In this document: one piece after another, positions 1 to 7,699 of the stretch
How the letters are laid out: every line of letters starts with the position of its first letter
How positions within the stretch are numbered: position 1 is the first letter of the stretch
DNA from: DAINRZ01 sp964634885
GTDB lineage: Bacteria > Bacteroidota > Ignavibacteria > Kapaibacteriales > UBA2268
DNA: 22,949 nt
Assembly (NCBI GenBank): GCA_964634885.1
Contig: CAZWLN010000069.1
Coordinates: 1 to 22,949 of the forward strand
Direction: 5' to 3'
Notes under the pieces: model-generated
Told to the model about the DNA's origin: nothing
What the model saw: only the letters and a program-made list of their open reading frames with translations
The model's database searches: none
Made by a program: the position numbers and the translations under genes

Positions 1-80
1 TCGTAACTCGTAATTCGTAATTCAGCATTACCTGCGCCGGTCTCGCTGCGCTCGGCTCAGCATTCGTAATTCGTAATTCT
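1..80. repeat. Twin short AT-rich direct repeat around a GC-rich core
   Basis: The 15-mer CGTAATTCGTAATTC occurs twice (9-23 and 65-79), each built of 8-nt CGTAATTC units. AGCATT follows the first copy and precedes the second (24-29, 59-64). Between them is a GC-rich core (about 31-58). This is non-coding and lies just past the stop codon of the neighbouring minus-strand gene. It resembles the dispersed intergenic repeats that scatter through AT-rich Bacteroidota-type genomes. No function can be assigned, and the copy is cut by the window edge. Confidence 0.6.
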
Positions 81-89
81 CCAAACTCC

Positions 90-2420
90 TCACCGGCTCA
101 CGATCACCTTCACCACCCGTGCAGTGTTCCCGTGGCGTATGTGGATGAAATAGACGCCGCTGCTAACCTGCGAGCAATCCCAATTCAGGTAGCCGCTTGC
201 ACGAGAAAGCCTTTCGAATGTAATCTTACCGCTCCCTTCTACTTTCTCACCTGCTGCGTCGATGACTCCTACCCTGTTCAGGTCGAACTCTACAGCTGGA
301 TCGAAGTAAATCAGAGTTCGGACGTGGTTTGTTGAGGGTGTAGGTTTGGGCAGGTATAGATAGAGATAGGTTCCGTCGGCTGTCGTTTCGGACTCGACAA
401 CGGAAACGGTGGAGTCCGGCCTGATCTCGAGCCAGTAGCGGCTGATATTGTTTTGTTCGCTGTCGAAGAACAAACCCCAGAACCTGTTGCCGGTTTTTTC
501 GAATTGTTGATAAGCAAAATTGCCGTTAGGTAAAATATAATACTTCCACTTACTGCGGTCGTTGATGTCAGTCATGTAAAAAATGGTATCGCGGACAGCT
601 AAGTAAATGGAGTCGTTTTCTGCGCAGGCCTGGTTCAAGGACCATGTATTCTTATCATAATCCGGGACTTTATACTGATAGACCGTACTGATTGTGCGTT
701 TCTTCACGTCGAGAGCCTCGATGGAATAGACCGAATCATCAGTACAGAAATTGAACAGAAACAGGATAGGGCTGCCGTCAATCGTCAATTCGGTATAGCG
801 AAACAACAGGTCCGAGGGCCTGTACTTTTTTATTATTTCCCAGTTCCTGCCGTGGTCGGTAGTATATTTGGCCTCAAAAGTATTGTCCTTAATATTCAGG
901 CAGTGCACCAGGTACGAATTAGTGTCGCCTGAGTTCACATAATCAATAACATATCCCGAATCGCGATAGGTGCAGACAAGGTGAAACTGCTTGTCGTAAG
1001 TAAGTATTCTCGAATAGACTACAGTGTCGTTCCTTTGTACAAACCAGCTGACAACGAAGGCATCATCCCTGATTTGCATATTATAAGGGAAATGCGGCAG
1101 TTTTGAATAATAAACTCTCGGATCACACGAAATAAAATTGAAGGCTGGAAGAGAATCGAACCGTATTGTCTTCCCAAAATCCCCGGTACTATAAACCCCT
1201 TTGAACTTTTCTTTGTAATCTGTTGTTCCGATATACAACGTTTTTTCTTTTTTGTCGTAAGCCTGGAAGTTAATTTTTGTTACATTTTTACAATAATGAA
1301 GGTTTTCTTTCCATGGAATATTCGGCCTGATTGTCTTTCCGTTGTCGGTAGAAATCAGTATGTATTTATCATTTATAAAATAGATAGTAGAATCATCCAT
1401 CTTATCCAAAATCGAACCGGAAAGATAGGACTTTAAAGTCATGGCGCTGTCTTCCATGTTAATTTCCAGCATGTATTTACCATCTCCCAAAACATAAATA
1501 CGGCCATTATAATTGATAATGTCCTGAATAGAAAGTTCGTATTGGAACTCTTTGGCAGTAGAACCCATTTCTTTTGTAATAGAATTATTATGGTCAATGG
1601 TATAAGCACGGTAAATATAGGGAAGTGTATCATTTTCGTACTCGAACAGCGCCAGCCCTTCGCTTCCGGGCCTGTAGAGCAGGAAGTCGCCGCCGTATTG
1701 CAGGACAGTGTCGAAGTCCGCCATGTCTTTTGTCCTGAACAGCCTGTTATCGACAACAATATATAAATAGTCCCCGTAGGTCCTCATCTGCAGCTTGTTG
1801 TTGCATGTGGTACACAATTTCAGTTTCGAAAACGAAACGGTGTCCACAGGATTGAGTTCAAGATCGAACACGATGTATTTTGCATAATCAGTTTCAGCAA
1901 TAATTTGATCCCGGAAACAGGCCAGGGAATAGCGGTACAGCCAGGGAACCGTCGGGTAAAACGGCCAGGTAGAGAAATTATATTTTGATATGAGAGCATA
2001 TTCATGCTGAAAATTAAACTCATTGTCCATAGTAAAAAGTTTATACTTAGTCCTGGCGCAGTAGCCTCCGGGCAGACCCGTAACGGCAATCAGGGTGTCG
2101 TCGGTAATGTGCTTTATGCTCCAGGTCCGGCCATTGTCTTCAGAAACGGCGGCATCTCCCAGGTCTGTAAAAGCAGTGAGCCGGTTGTTTTCCCAAAACA
2201 TTGCCACGATGGAGCCTTTGCGAAAAACAGTCCGTGTTTCCCATGGAGCGCCTTCTTCTGCCCTCATAAACATTATATCATTCGAGCCGTAAGCGATAAT
2301 GGTATCGTTACGTGCTATAATTCCTTGAAAATCCATACCAAACGGAATTCTTTCCAGGACTTCAGATTTACCATTGGAAATAAATATAAAAAACAGCAGG
2401 AACACACAAAGTTTTCTCAT
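90..2420 (-). CDS. Secreted Asp-box (BNR-like) repeat protein with T9SS C-terminal sorting domain
   Basis: The 776-aa protein starts with a signal peptide (Lys3 then a hydrophobic run to about residue 18). The body is beta-rich and carries several Asp-box-like motifs typical of beta-propeller turns: SEDNGRTW (93-100), STDNGKTI (about 355), STGDFGKTI (about 410) and TTDHGRNW (about 520). The last 70 residues look like a type-A T9SS sorting domain, with the SSGVYFIHI strand and a terminal VVKVIVSR. The expected route is Sec export and then type IX secretion to the surface or medium. No catalytic residues can be named, so I do not call it a sialidase; Asp-boxes also occur in non-enzymatic propellers such as Ycf48-like and sortilin proteins. 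The gene is probably monocistronic: 149 nt separate it from the upstream minus-strand gene. A long hairpin (2449-2481) lies 29 nt before the ATG. Confidence 0.8.
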   Translation of the reverse strand: MRKLCVFLLFFIFISNGKSEVLERIPFGMDFQGIIARNDTIIAYGSNDIMFMRAEEGAPWETRTVFRKGSIVAMFWENNRLTAFTDLGDAAVSEDNGRTWSIKHITDDTLIAVTGLPGGYCARTKYKLFTMDNEFNFQHEYALISKYNFSTWPFYPTVPWLYRYSLACFRDQIIAETDYAKYIVFDLELNPVDTVSFSKLKLCTTCNNKLQMRTYGDYLYIVVDNRLFRTKDMADFDTVLQYGGDFLLYRPGSEGLALFEYENDTLPYIYRAYTIDHNNSITKEMGSTAKEFQYELSIQDIINYNGRIYVLGDGKYMLEINMEDSAMTLKSYLSGSILDKMDDSTIYFINDKYILISTDNGKTIRPNIPWKENLHYCKNVTKINFQAYDKKEKTLYIGTTDYKEKFKGVYSTGDFGKTIRFDSLPAFNFISCDPRVYYSKLPHFPYNMQIRDDAFVVSWFVQRNDTVVYSRILTYDKQFHLVCTYRDSGYVIDYVNSGDTNSYLVHCLNIKDNTFEAKYTTDHGRNWEIIKKYRPSDLLFRYTELTIDGSPILFLFNFCTDDSVYSIEALDVKKRTISTVYQYKVPDYDKNTWSLNQACAENDSIYLAVRDTIFYMTDINDRSKWKYYILPNGNFAYQQFEKTGNRFWGLFFDSEQNNISRYWLEIRPDSTVSVVESETTADGTYLYLYLPKPTPSTNHVRTLIYFDPAVEFDLNRVGVIDAAGEKVEGSGKITFERLSRASGYLNWDCSQVSSGVYFIHIRHGNTARVVKVIVSR

Positions 2421-2448
2421 CGATAAATTCCTTTCAATTTCTTTTGAT

Positions 2449-2481
2449 CGCCGTCCGAAGGCTGACAGCCTCCTGACGGCG
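2449..2481 (-). promoter_or_regulatory. Two-tier hairpin upstream of the Asp-box protein gene
   Basis: The outer arms CGCCGTC (2449-2455) and GACGGCG (2475-2481) pair perfectly. The inner arms AGGCT (2459-2463) and AGCCT (2467-2471) form a second stem with a 3-nt loop. No T-run follows on the minus strand, so it is not a standard intrinsic terminator. It could be a 5' leader structure of the gene starting at 2420, or a processing or termination site for the gene ending at 2570. The structure is seen directly; the role is inferred. Confidence 0.4.
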
Positions 2482-2569
2482 ACGGATAATTTAATTTTTT
2501 CTGATTTTCATTGTTTCAAAGTATTATAAACAATCCAAACACAAAAAAGTTTCAGGTGAAATATGATTA

Positions 2570-3208
2570 TTAATTATCACATGGGGTTCCAAAGTTTAAA
2601 CAAGTACCATATACTGGATTCTCCCAATCATTATCAGGACAAGTCGGTACGCCTCCGTAAGAAGTAAATGTTTCATTTCTTCTTTCATACTGACCTGTTT
2701 CTTCATTAAAACATTCTTCATAATGATGAACACAATAGGGTGAGTCCGGGCATACCATTAAAACTTCCTCGGTCCAATAATCATCAGGAAAATTTCCATG
2801 TATTATTAATCCACGTTCTAAACAGTTATAATCAACAACTTCAGTTATTTTGGTATCCGGGCATGGAGGAATATCCGAACCGCAAATTTCACGATAACAA
2901 GCTTCAGTAAGTAAATAATTCAAAATTGCATAATATGCTCCACTTACGATACTACATCCTGGGGATGCGGTAATTTCTATTAAATCAAGTCTAAATTGGT
3001 GTTGTACGACACTACAAGTTACGCATACTTTTACTGTATATTCACAATCATGAGTAGTTCCTTCTTCATCCGTATAAGAATAAGGATAAATAAAAGTCGC
3101 TGTTACTCCTGTAGAACCGTCTTCATGAATACATGGGTCTTGTGCTTTAACCTGAAGGCCGGCTATAAAAAGCATTACAAAAGCTACTATCATCAATTTC
3201 AATTTCAT
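2570..3208 (-). CDS. Secreted cysteine-rich protein of unknown function
   Basis: The 212-aa protein has a clear signal peptide (MKLKL, a hydrophobic core, cleavage near VKAQ at about residue 22). I choose the ATG at 3208 over the in-frame TTG at 3223 because GGGAG sits 8 nt before it and because signal peptides normally begin with M-K. The mature part has 15 cysteines in about 190 residues, several as close pairs (VCVTC, ACYREIC), and many acidic and aromatic residues. This suggests an extracytoplasmic disulfide-rich or metal-binding fold. No known family is recognised and no sorting domain is visible at the C-terminus. Its DNA is more AT-rich than the flanking secreted-protein genes. Upstream on the same strand lies the structured stretch 3251-3340, which could form part of its leader. 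Confidence 0.65.
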   Translation of the reverse strand: MKLKLMIVAFVMLFIAGLQVKAQDPCIHEDGSTGVTATFIYPYSYTDEEGTTHDCEYTVKVCVTCSVVQHQFRLDLIEITASPGCSIVSGAYYAILNYLLTEACYREICGSDIPPCPDTKITEVVDYNCLERGLIIHGNFPDDYWTEEVLMVCPDSPYCVHHYEECFNEETGQYERRNETFTSYGGVPTCPDNDWENPVYGTCLNFGTPCDN

Positions 3209-3250
3209 AACAAATTCTCCCAAAATAATTAAAAAATTTTACTTATTTTG

Positions 3251-3340
3251 GCACCGAGACTTACGGAGAAACTGTTTTGAAGTAGATCTCTCCGCAAGTC
3301 TGCACAGCGCCCGTAGCGGTACAGCCGTTACGGGTTTTTT
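3251..3340 (+). ncRNA. Candidate structured RNA ending in an intrinsic terminator
   Basis: Hairpin 1 pairs 3258-3269 with 3289-3300 (12 bp; one A-C mismatch on plus, a G-U wobble on minus). Hairpin 2 pairs CCCGTAGCGG (3310-3319) with CCGTTACGGG (3325-3334), 10 bp with one G-U on the plus strand, and runs straight into T6 (3335-3340). That is a textbook plus-strand terminator, yet every gene upstream in the window is on the minus strand. A plus-strand small RNA of about 90 nt is one explanation. The other is a structured leader of the minus-strand gene starting at 3208, where hairpin 1 pairs fully. No clean promoter is visible, and the RNA family is not recognised. Confidence 0.35.
3310..3340 (+). 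terminator. Intrinsic terminator (10-bp stem, T6)
   Basis: The stem CCCGTAGCGG/CCGTTACGGG with loop TACAG is followed at once by six T. It is strong in the plus direction only. No plus-strand coding gene lies upstream within the window. Confidence 0.6.
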
Positions 3341-3426
3341 GCACCCTTTTCCGGCAATCCCTTCCCGCCCCCGCTACCCAGGCTTAACACAGGGGAAACG
3401 ACAAGCTCCTGCGCTTCGGGTGCAGG

Positions 3427-3462
3427 CCCCCTACCCCCTCCTTATCCAAGGCGGGGGAAAAG
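3427..3462. repeat. Dispersed C/G-rich hairpin repeat, copy 1
   Basis: Positions 3427-3451 match 22881-22905 exactly over 25 nt. The core CCCCCTCCTT-ATCC-AAGGCGGGGG folds into a stem with one mismatch. It is intergenic, as is the second copy. It resembles short palindromic repeats common between genes in Bacteroidota-like genomes. Confidence 0.65.
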
Positions 3463-3477
3463 ACTCACTTTCTGCCA

Positions 3478-3555
3478 CTGACCACTAACCACCAGCATCT
3501 GACCACTAATCACCAGCCACCGGCAACTAATCACCAGCCACTAATCACTAACCAG
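3478..3555. repeat. Degenerate 15-nt tandem-like repeat
   Basis: About four imperfect copies of ACCACTAATCACCAG occur at 3481, 3502, 3525 and 3538, spaced 13-23 nt apart. Spacing and sequence are irregular, so this is not a CRISPR array. No function is evident. Confidence 0.5.
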
Positions 3556-4039
3556 CAATCATAAGCACGCTCCTTTCTGCATAAACATAACACATCTGTT
3601 CTTACGGAGTTTTCTTCCGTTTACTCTGCTTCTGCATTAAGATTCGTCCTTTACCCGCCAGAGAGGACTCGTCTTTTTTACCATGAAAATATTTTCGAAT
3701 AATAATGCTCAAATATACAAATACATTTGAACTAATGTCAAAATATGATAATAAAAAGTCAAAGTCAAGCGAAATATTTATTTACGCATTGCCTGGCAAT
3801 GCGGGGGGGGTAACTAATTGATATATATATTGTTACGTCAATTGTAAAATATTTGTAAAATCTCAGATTAGCATCTTCATTAATAGATTGAATGGAAGTA
3901 ACAATGTATTTGATAAATAAGGCTTTCTGATTGAACATTATGTTTGTGATCAATGATTTTTTTAAAAAATTTGCGACTTTTTTAAAATATATGTGTTTAT
4001 TATTCGGATATAAGTTAAATTAATAAATCTGAGGTGTTT

Positions 4040-6613
4040 ATGAAAATGAGAACCCTTACTCTTTGTTTCCTCTTGGTAACTGTGGTTACCGGCTTGCTTC
4101 ACAGCCAGTCGATTAACATCGATGAATACAAGAATTTCCTTCAAATAAATAAGGACATGACTCCCGGAAACCTCTATTCCATGCACCCTGTCGGCATGTA
4201 CCAGTACAGGGCGGGCGCTACGGGCGACATTTGTTTCCTCGACAGTGTCAGACTGAAGTATGAACTTACACCCTATGAAAATGAACTGCTCGGCAGGCAT
4301 AATTTCATGGTTACCGAAAGGGTTCCCTATTACAGTATGTGGGAAGGATTCAGGGACGTTTTCGAGAAAGACCTCCCTGTGTTCATCTCTACGGACGCCA
4401 TCCTTCACGCCCTGCACATGTCCTACGACGCCATCCTTAAAGACCTCGAAAAGGCGCTTATAATACCGAGGCTCGATTCGGCGTTGGAAAAAATGCACGA
4501 ATACACCGGTGAACTGGAAGCCAGGTATTCGGACTCTCCTGAAATAATGCAGGCTGTGAAAGACTATGACGTCTATTTTACCGTTGCACGCAAACTTTTA
4601 GCCCTTAATAAAACCATAAATTGTAAATATACTGATAACGAGGCGACTGTTGCCGAGTTGATGGCATGCATCGACAGGCTTGGAATGGAAGGCTTTCCCT
4701 TGTTCGCGTCAACCCCCAGGTCCATCGATTTCAGCCAGTTTACCGTCAGGGGCCATTACACGAAAGATCCACTTCTGGGCGCTTATTTCAAATCCATGAT
4801 CTGGCTGGGCCGCATCGAACTGTACCTGATTGCTCCTAAACCGGAATCAGAAAACCCAATCAGCCCCGAAGACGTAAGGCGCCAGATAATCCTTTCCTAC
4901 CTCATTCTCGAGGCTGCAGAAAACACCGAAGCTGACAAAACCGTGGACGACATCGACAATATCCTAAAAATCTTAGTTGGCGAGTCCGACAATGTAAAAC
5001 TCGCGCATCTGAATGAGTTGAAAAACGAACTGAAAATGACCGATGCCCGCGACCTTGTCGATATGGCAAAAGTGGAATCTTTCCAGGGCTTATTGGCCCA
5101 GAAGACTTACGCAGACCAGAAGATACTCTCGCAGGTGCTTTGGAAAAATCCCTGCGACCCTGAGAAGATCACCCCTGCATCTGCTTTCCTGTTGTTCGGA
5201 CAGAGGTTCATCATCGATTCCTACGTTACCGGCAATGTTGTCTGGGACAAAACAAAAGAGAAAAGGATGCTCCCGTCCTGTCTCGACGTACTTTTTGCAC
5301 TTGGGAACAATGCAGCTTCCGAATTTCTTAAGAAAGACCTTGAACAATACAAATACACGCTTAATCTTGGCGCATTAAGGTACCTGATTGACACTTACGA
5401 TGATGATTTCTGGAAGCAGTCCTATTACAACTCCTGGCTCAGGGCCATACGTACATTGAATCCTGCTGACGACGCATCACGTAAGAAACTACCGAAGTTC
5501 ATGCAGACTGCTGCATGGTGGCAGGAGAAAATGAACACACAGCTTGCGTCTTGGGCTCAGCTCAGGCATGACAACCTGCTTTACGCCAAACAGTCCTATT
5601 CCGGGGGCGTCAGTTGCTCCAATCCCGACGCTTACCTGGAACCCTATCCCGAATTCTACAATGCAGTGCTGGAATTGTCAGATATGTCTTCTGAGAGGCT
5701 GCTCAAATACCTTGAAGGATTTACCGGCTCCGATGAAGACATTAAAGCCATCGCAGAAAAGCTTAAGAACTACTATGAAACCATGTCAAAGCACATGGCT
5801 ACACTTAAAACCATTGCCCAAAAAGAGCTTGACCACGAAAAACTCAGCGGGGAAGAATCCGATTTCCTTCGTTCTGTCTATTCCTACAAGATCATTGGCT
5901 GTGGTGAATACCACCCCAAAGGCTGGTATTCCGAACTGTTCTATTTTGAAGACACCGATCCGATGAAAAGGGACTTCGTCGTAGCCGACGTTCACACTGC
6001 CCCAACCGACGCCTTCGGCAATGTTGTAGGATGGGTATGGCATGTCGGTACAGGAGATGTGAACCTGGGTGTATTCATTGTCGAAAACAATGAAGGGGAG
6101 CTAACAGCCTACGCCGGTCCCGTAATGAGTTTCTTAGAAAAGACAAGCCTCGACTTCAAAAGATTTACCGATGAAGATTGGTACACAGGCGTCTATAAAT
6201 CTGAGATTACTTCGAGGCCGGAATTTGTCAATCTCTACCTCGCAGACAAGCAGGGCAATTCAAGAGGAAGCGGCAGCCTTCCTGTGTCGTTACCCGTTGG
6301 TGTGGACGAACCGCCCGACATTTCTACACCTGAGCTGCAGATGGCTTCCGTACCCAATCCGTTTACAGACCATACTGTCATCAGTTTCCCTGTGTCAATG
6401 GAGAATGCTTTTACCGAGGTTAAAGTAGAAATATACAACAACGAACTCAGGCAGGTCAACACTCTCTATTCAGGCAATCCCCAGCAGGGTAATTATTCTG
6501 TCAGGTGGGACGGAACAACATACGGTGGAGCAAAAGTACCCTCGGGCACATACTATTGCAGGCTCTCCATCAACGGTAAAGCCTATACCCACAAGATTGT
6601 AGTGATCAGGTAA
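4040..6613 (+). CDS. Secreted DUF3160-family protein with T9SS/FlgD-like C-terminal domain
   Basis: The 857-aa protein has a signal peptide (MKMRTLTLCFLL to HSQS, about residue 23). I prefer the ATG at 4040: GAGG (4031-4034) lies 5 nt upstream, whereas the GTG at 4034 overlaps that site. The body, about residues 25-740, matches what I know of the DUF3160 family: an early block around PVFISTDAILHALHMSYD, long helical stretches, and a late block GEYHPKGWYSELFY ... VVADVHTAPTD ... VWHVGTG. The function of the family is unknown. The last 85 residues form a FlgD-like Ig fold used as a T9SS sorting signal: NPF near its start, then YSVRWDGT, VPSGTYYCRL and terminal HKIVVIR. The product is probably surface-attached or released. 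It stands alone, with a strong terminator 300 nt downstream after a repeat element. Confidence 0.85.
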   Translation: MKMRTLTLCFLLVTVVTGLLHSQSINIDEYKNFLQINKDMTPGNLYSMHPVGMYQYRAGATGDICFLDSVRLKYELTPYENELLGRHNFMVTERVPYYSMWEGFRDVFEKDLPVFISTDAILHALHMSYDAILKDLEKALIIPRLDSALEKMHEYTGELEARYSDSPEIMQAVKDYDVYFTVARKLLALNKTINCKYTDNEATVAELMACIDRLGMEGFPLFASTPRSIDFSQFTVRGHYTKDPLLGAYFKSMIWLGRIELYLIAPKPESENPISPEDVRRQIILSYLILEAAENTEADKTVDDIDNILKILVGESDNVKLAHLNELKNELKMTDARDLVDMAKVESFQGLLAQKTYADQKILSQVLWKNPCDPEKITPASAFLLFGQRFIIDSYVTGNVVWDKTKEKRMLPSCLDVLFALGNNAASEFLKKDLEQYKYTLNLGALRYLIDTYDDDFWKQSYYNSWLRAIRTLNPADDASRKKLPKFMQTAAWWQEKMNTQLASWAQLRHDNLLYAKQSYSGGVSCSNPDAYLEPYPEFYNAVLELSDMSSERLLKYLEGFTGSDEDIKAIAEKLKNYYETMSKHMATLKTIAQKELDHEKLSGEESDFLRSVYSYKIIGCGEYHPKGWYSELFYFEDTDPMKRDFVVADVHTAPTDAFGNVVGWVWHVGTGDVNLGVFIVENNEGELTAYAGPVMSFLEKTSLDFKRFTDEDWYTGVYKSEITSRPEFVNLYLADKQGNSRGSGSLPVSLPVGVDEPPDISTPELQMASVPNPFTDHTVISFPVSMENAFTEVKVEIYNNELRQVNTLYSGNPQQGNYSVRWDGTTYGGAKVPSGTYYCRLSINGKAYTHKIVVIR

Positions 6614-6698
6614 TAAATAGAAGAAGCGGAAAATAATTGTTCTTTGCAATTTGTAATGGTTAAGATATAATTGAAAGATAAATACTCATACATCGGAG

Positions 6699-6810
6699 CT
6701 ACCCCATCCCGGCCTTCCCCAAGGGAATTATTCCCCAGGGAGAAGGAGAAAAAAAAAGAAAAAGGGGGGCTTCAAGTCCTCCCCTTGGGGAGGATTTAGG
6801 TGGGGTGAGT
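6699..6810. repeat. MITE-like dispersed repeat with inverted ends
   Basis: The left end reads CTACCCCATCC and the right end, read on the other strand, CTCACCCCACC, giving imperfect terminal inverted repeats about 110 nt apart. Inside are an A-rich run, a G6 run and a perfect hairpin CCTCCCC-TT-GGGGAGG (6778-6793). Elements with CCTCCCCTTGGGGAGG next to AGGTGGGG are familiar intergenic repeats in Bacteroidota-like genomes. No coding capacity is present. Confidence 0.5.
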
Positions 6811-6907
6811 CTTTCAGGGTATAGAATTGCTTATCCGGCTTAATTACTCATAGTGCTTAGTATATAAACTTGTACCTGTACTGAAGAGCGACGAAGCGGA
6901 AAAATAG

Positions 6908-6946
6908 AAGCCTTCCGGACCGATTAATCTTCCGGGAGGCTTTTTT
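6908..6946. terminator. Bidirectional intrinsic terminator
   Basis: The arms AAGCCTTCCGGA (6908-6919) and TCCGGGAGGCTT (6931-6942) pair over 12 bp with one U-G wobble. T6 (6941-6946) follows on plus, and CTATTTTT follows on minus. It sits between two converging genes and lies just 12 nt past the stop codon of the minus-strand mntA-like gene. Confidence 0.8.
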
Positions 6947-6958
6947 ATATAATTATAA

Positions 6959-7267
6959 TTAGTAACCTCTTTCGTAGAATAGAATACCCTTATTGTCGAT
7001 ATGTTCTTTCAATATTTCATTTGAAAGTGAATTGTAATCGATTATATCGAAGAACCAGGGCAGGTTACTTTCTTCAAAGGCGCCGTTTATTTTTGCGATT
7101 ATCAGTGAAGAAGCGAAATTACCTTTAACTGCAATATCTACGTCGGATATATCACTGTATGTCCCGTCTGCGCGGGAGCCAAAAATTACTGCCTGCTCGA
7201 TCTCGGGAAACCCTGACAGCAGGCGGACAATAATTGACAATTGCTCTTCTGTAATTCCAAAACTCAT
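6959..7267 (-). CDS. mntA: MNT-domain nucleotidyltransferase antitoxin (MntA/HI0073-like)
   Basis: This is a 102-aa minimal nucleotidyltransferase. The signature GS-x10-DxD is intact (GS at 30-31, D42 and D44, in GSRADGTYSDISDVD). In characterised HepT-MntA pairs this domain transfers AMP groups from ATP to a tyrosine of the HEPN toxin and silences it. The usual length is about 95-140 aa, so the gene is complete. I choose the ATG at 7267 rather than the upstream in-frame TTG at 7288 because it overlaps the stop of the preceding gene as ATGA, with AGAAG a few bases upstream. That overlap implies translational coupling to the HEPN gene. A bidirectional terminator follows. The symbol is by family analogy; a housekeeping HI0073-type role cannot be excluded. 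Confidence 0.82.
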   Translation of the reverse strand: MSFGITEEQLSIIVRLLSGFPEIEQAVIFGSRADGTYSDISDVDIAVKGNFASSLIIAKINGAFEESNLPWFFDIIDYNSLSNEILKEHIDNKGILFYERGY

Positions 7268-7668
7268 GATTCTTCTAATTTCTTGCAAAAATCAGTAAAA
7301 AATCTTTCTGCTATTGGATAGAACCTGTTAACAATGAACGCTGCCGTGTCTTCAAGAATTCTGTCATCATAGGCATGAGAAGACAAATTCCTGATGTCTA
7401 TCGATTCGAGCCATATATCGCAATCAACAATGTACTTTGCTTCGAAAGAGCGGCGTATTGTTTCTCTGGGACTGGCAACTTCGAAACCGTTCATTGTAAG
7501 ATATGCTTTCATCGTTTTCCAGGCAAGTTCAAAAGTATATTCAAATGCCTGAATCAGAGCCAACTTCTCCAATTCGTTCAGGGTTCCGATCTGTACAATG
7601 GATGAAAGTTTCTTAAATGCTTTCTCAAAGTTATTGAATTTGAGTTTCCACTTTATTTCATTATCCAT
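7264..7668 (-). CDS. hepT: HEPN-fold toxin / nucleotidyltransferase substrate-binding protein (HepT/HI0074-like)
   Basis: The 134-aa all-helical protein belongs to the HI0074 (NTase substrate-binding) branch of HEPN proteins. The RX4HXY motif is intact as RNLSSHAY: R93 and H98 are the expected RNase residues, and Y100 is the residue modified by the partner in characterised HepT-MntA systems. The N-terminal helix region (KWKLKFNNFEKAFKKL) and the AFEYTFELAWKTMKAYL block are typical of the family. Gene order is toxin first, antitoxin second, with a 4-nt ATGA overlap, so this is a two-gene operon. A 38-nt extended palindrome (7700-7737) lies 32-69 nt upstream of the ATG and is a candidate operator. 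I see no sign of decay. Confidence 0.82.
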   Translation of the reverse strand: MDNEIKWKLKFNNFEKAFKKLSSIVQIGTLNELEKLALIQAFEYTFELAWKTMKAYLTMNGFEVASPRETIRRSFEAKYIVDCDIWLESIDIRNLSSHAYDDRILEDTAAFIVNRFYPIAERFFTDFCKKLEES

Positions 7669-7699
7669 CGCTCAATCTTTTGTATTTAAAATATTGAAT

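Larger units (their letters stand above)
3209..4039. other. Gene-poor 0.8-kb region with hairpins and short repeats
   Basis: I find no convincing gene here. The stretch holds two adjacent strong hairpins (3258-3300 and 3310-3340), a UUCG-like hairpin with arms CCTGCGC/GTGCAGG near 3410-3426, a copy of the C/G-rich dispersed repeat (3427-3462), a degenerate 15-nt repeat array (3478-3555), and a weak plus-strand hairpin with a T6 run (3639-3679). A GCATTGCC/GGCAATGC palindrome with a G8 run follows at 3786-3810. Open frames on either strand are short and low in complexity. TATGTTTG (3939-3946) matches the Bacteroidota -7 box but lacks a well-spaced -33 box. Confidence 0.6.
6614..6958. other. 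Intergenic region between convergent genes
   Basis: This stretch contains no gene. It holds the repeat element 6699-6810 and the bidirectional terminator 6908-6946. The 11-mer GAAGCGGAAAA occurs at 6623-6633 and 6893-6903, flanking the repeat element on both sides. It could be a target duplication, but the distance from the element ends makes that uncertain. Confidence 0.5.

Noticed and set aside
90..2420. Call as a sialidase because of Asp-boxes
   Set aside because: No sialidase catalytic residues can be identified; Asp-boxes are common in non-enzymatic propellers.
3251..3300. GGCACCGAG next to a hairpin recalls the 3' part of a Cas9 tracrRNA
   Set aside because: There are no CRISPR repeats or cas genes in the window, and the resemblance is limited to a few bases.
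3478..3555. Repeated ACCACTAATCACCAG units as a possible CRISPR array
   Set aside because: Copies are imperfect, irregularly spaced and lack spacers of constant length.
3765..3953. Open frame of 62 codons on the minus strand
   Set aside because: Low-complexity AT-rich composition, no ribosome site, no recognisable motif, and it crosses the palindrome and G8 run.
6623..6903. GAAGCGGAAAA on both sides of the repeat element as a target-site duplication
   Set aside because: The copies lie about 65-80 nt outside the element ends, too far for a simple duplication; kept only as a note.
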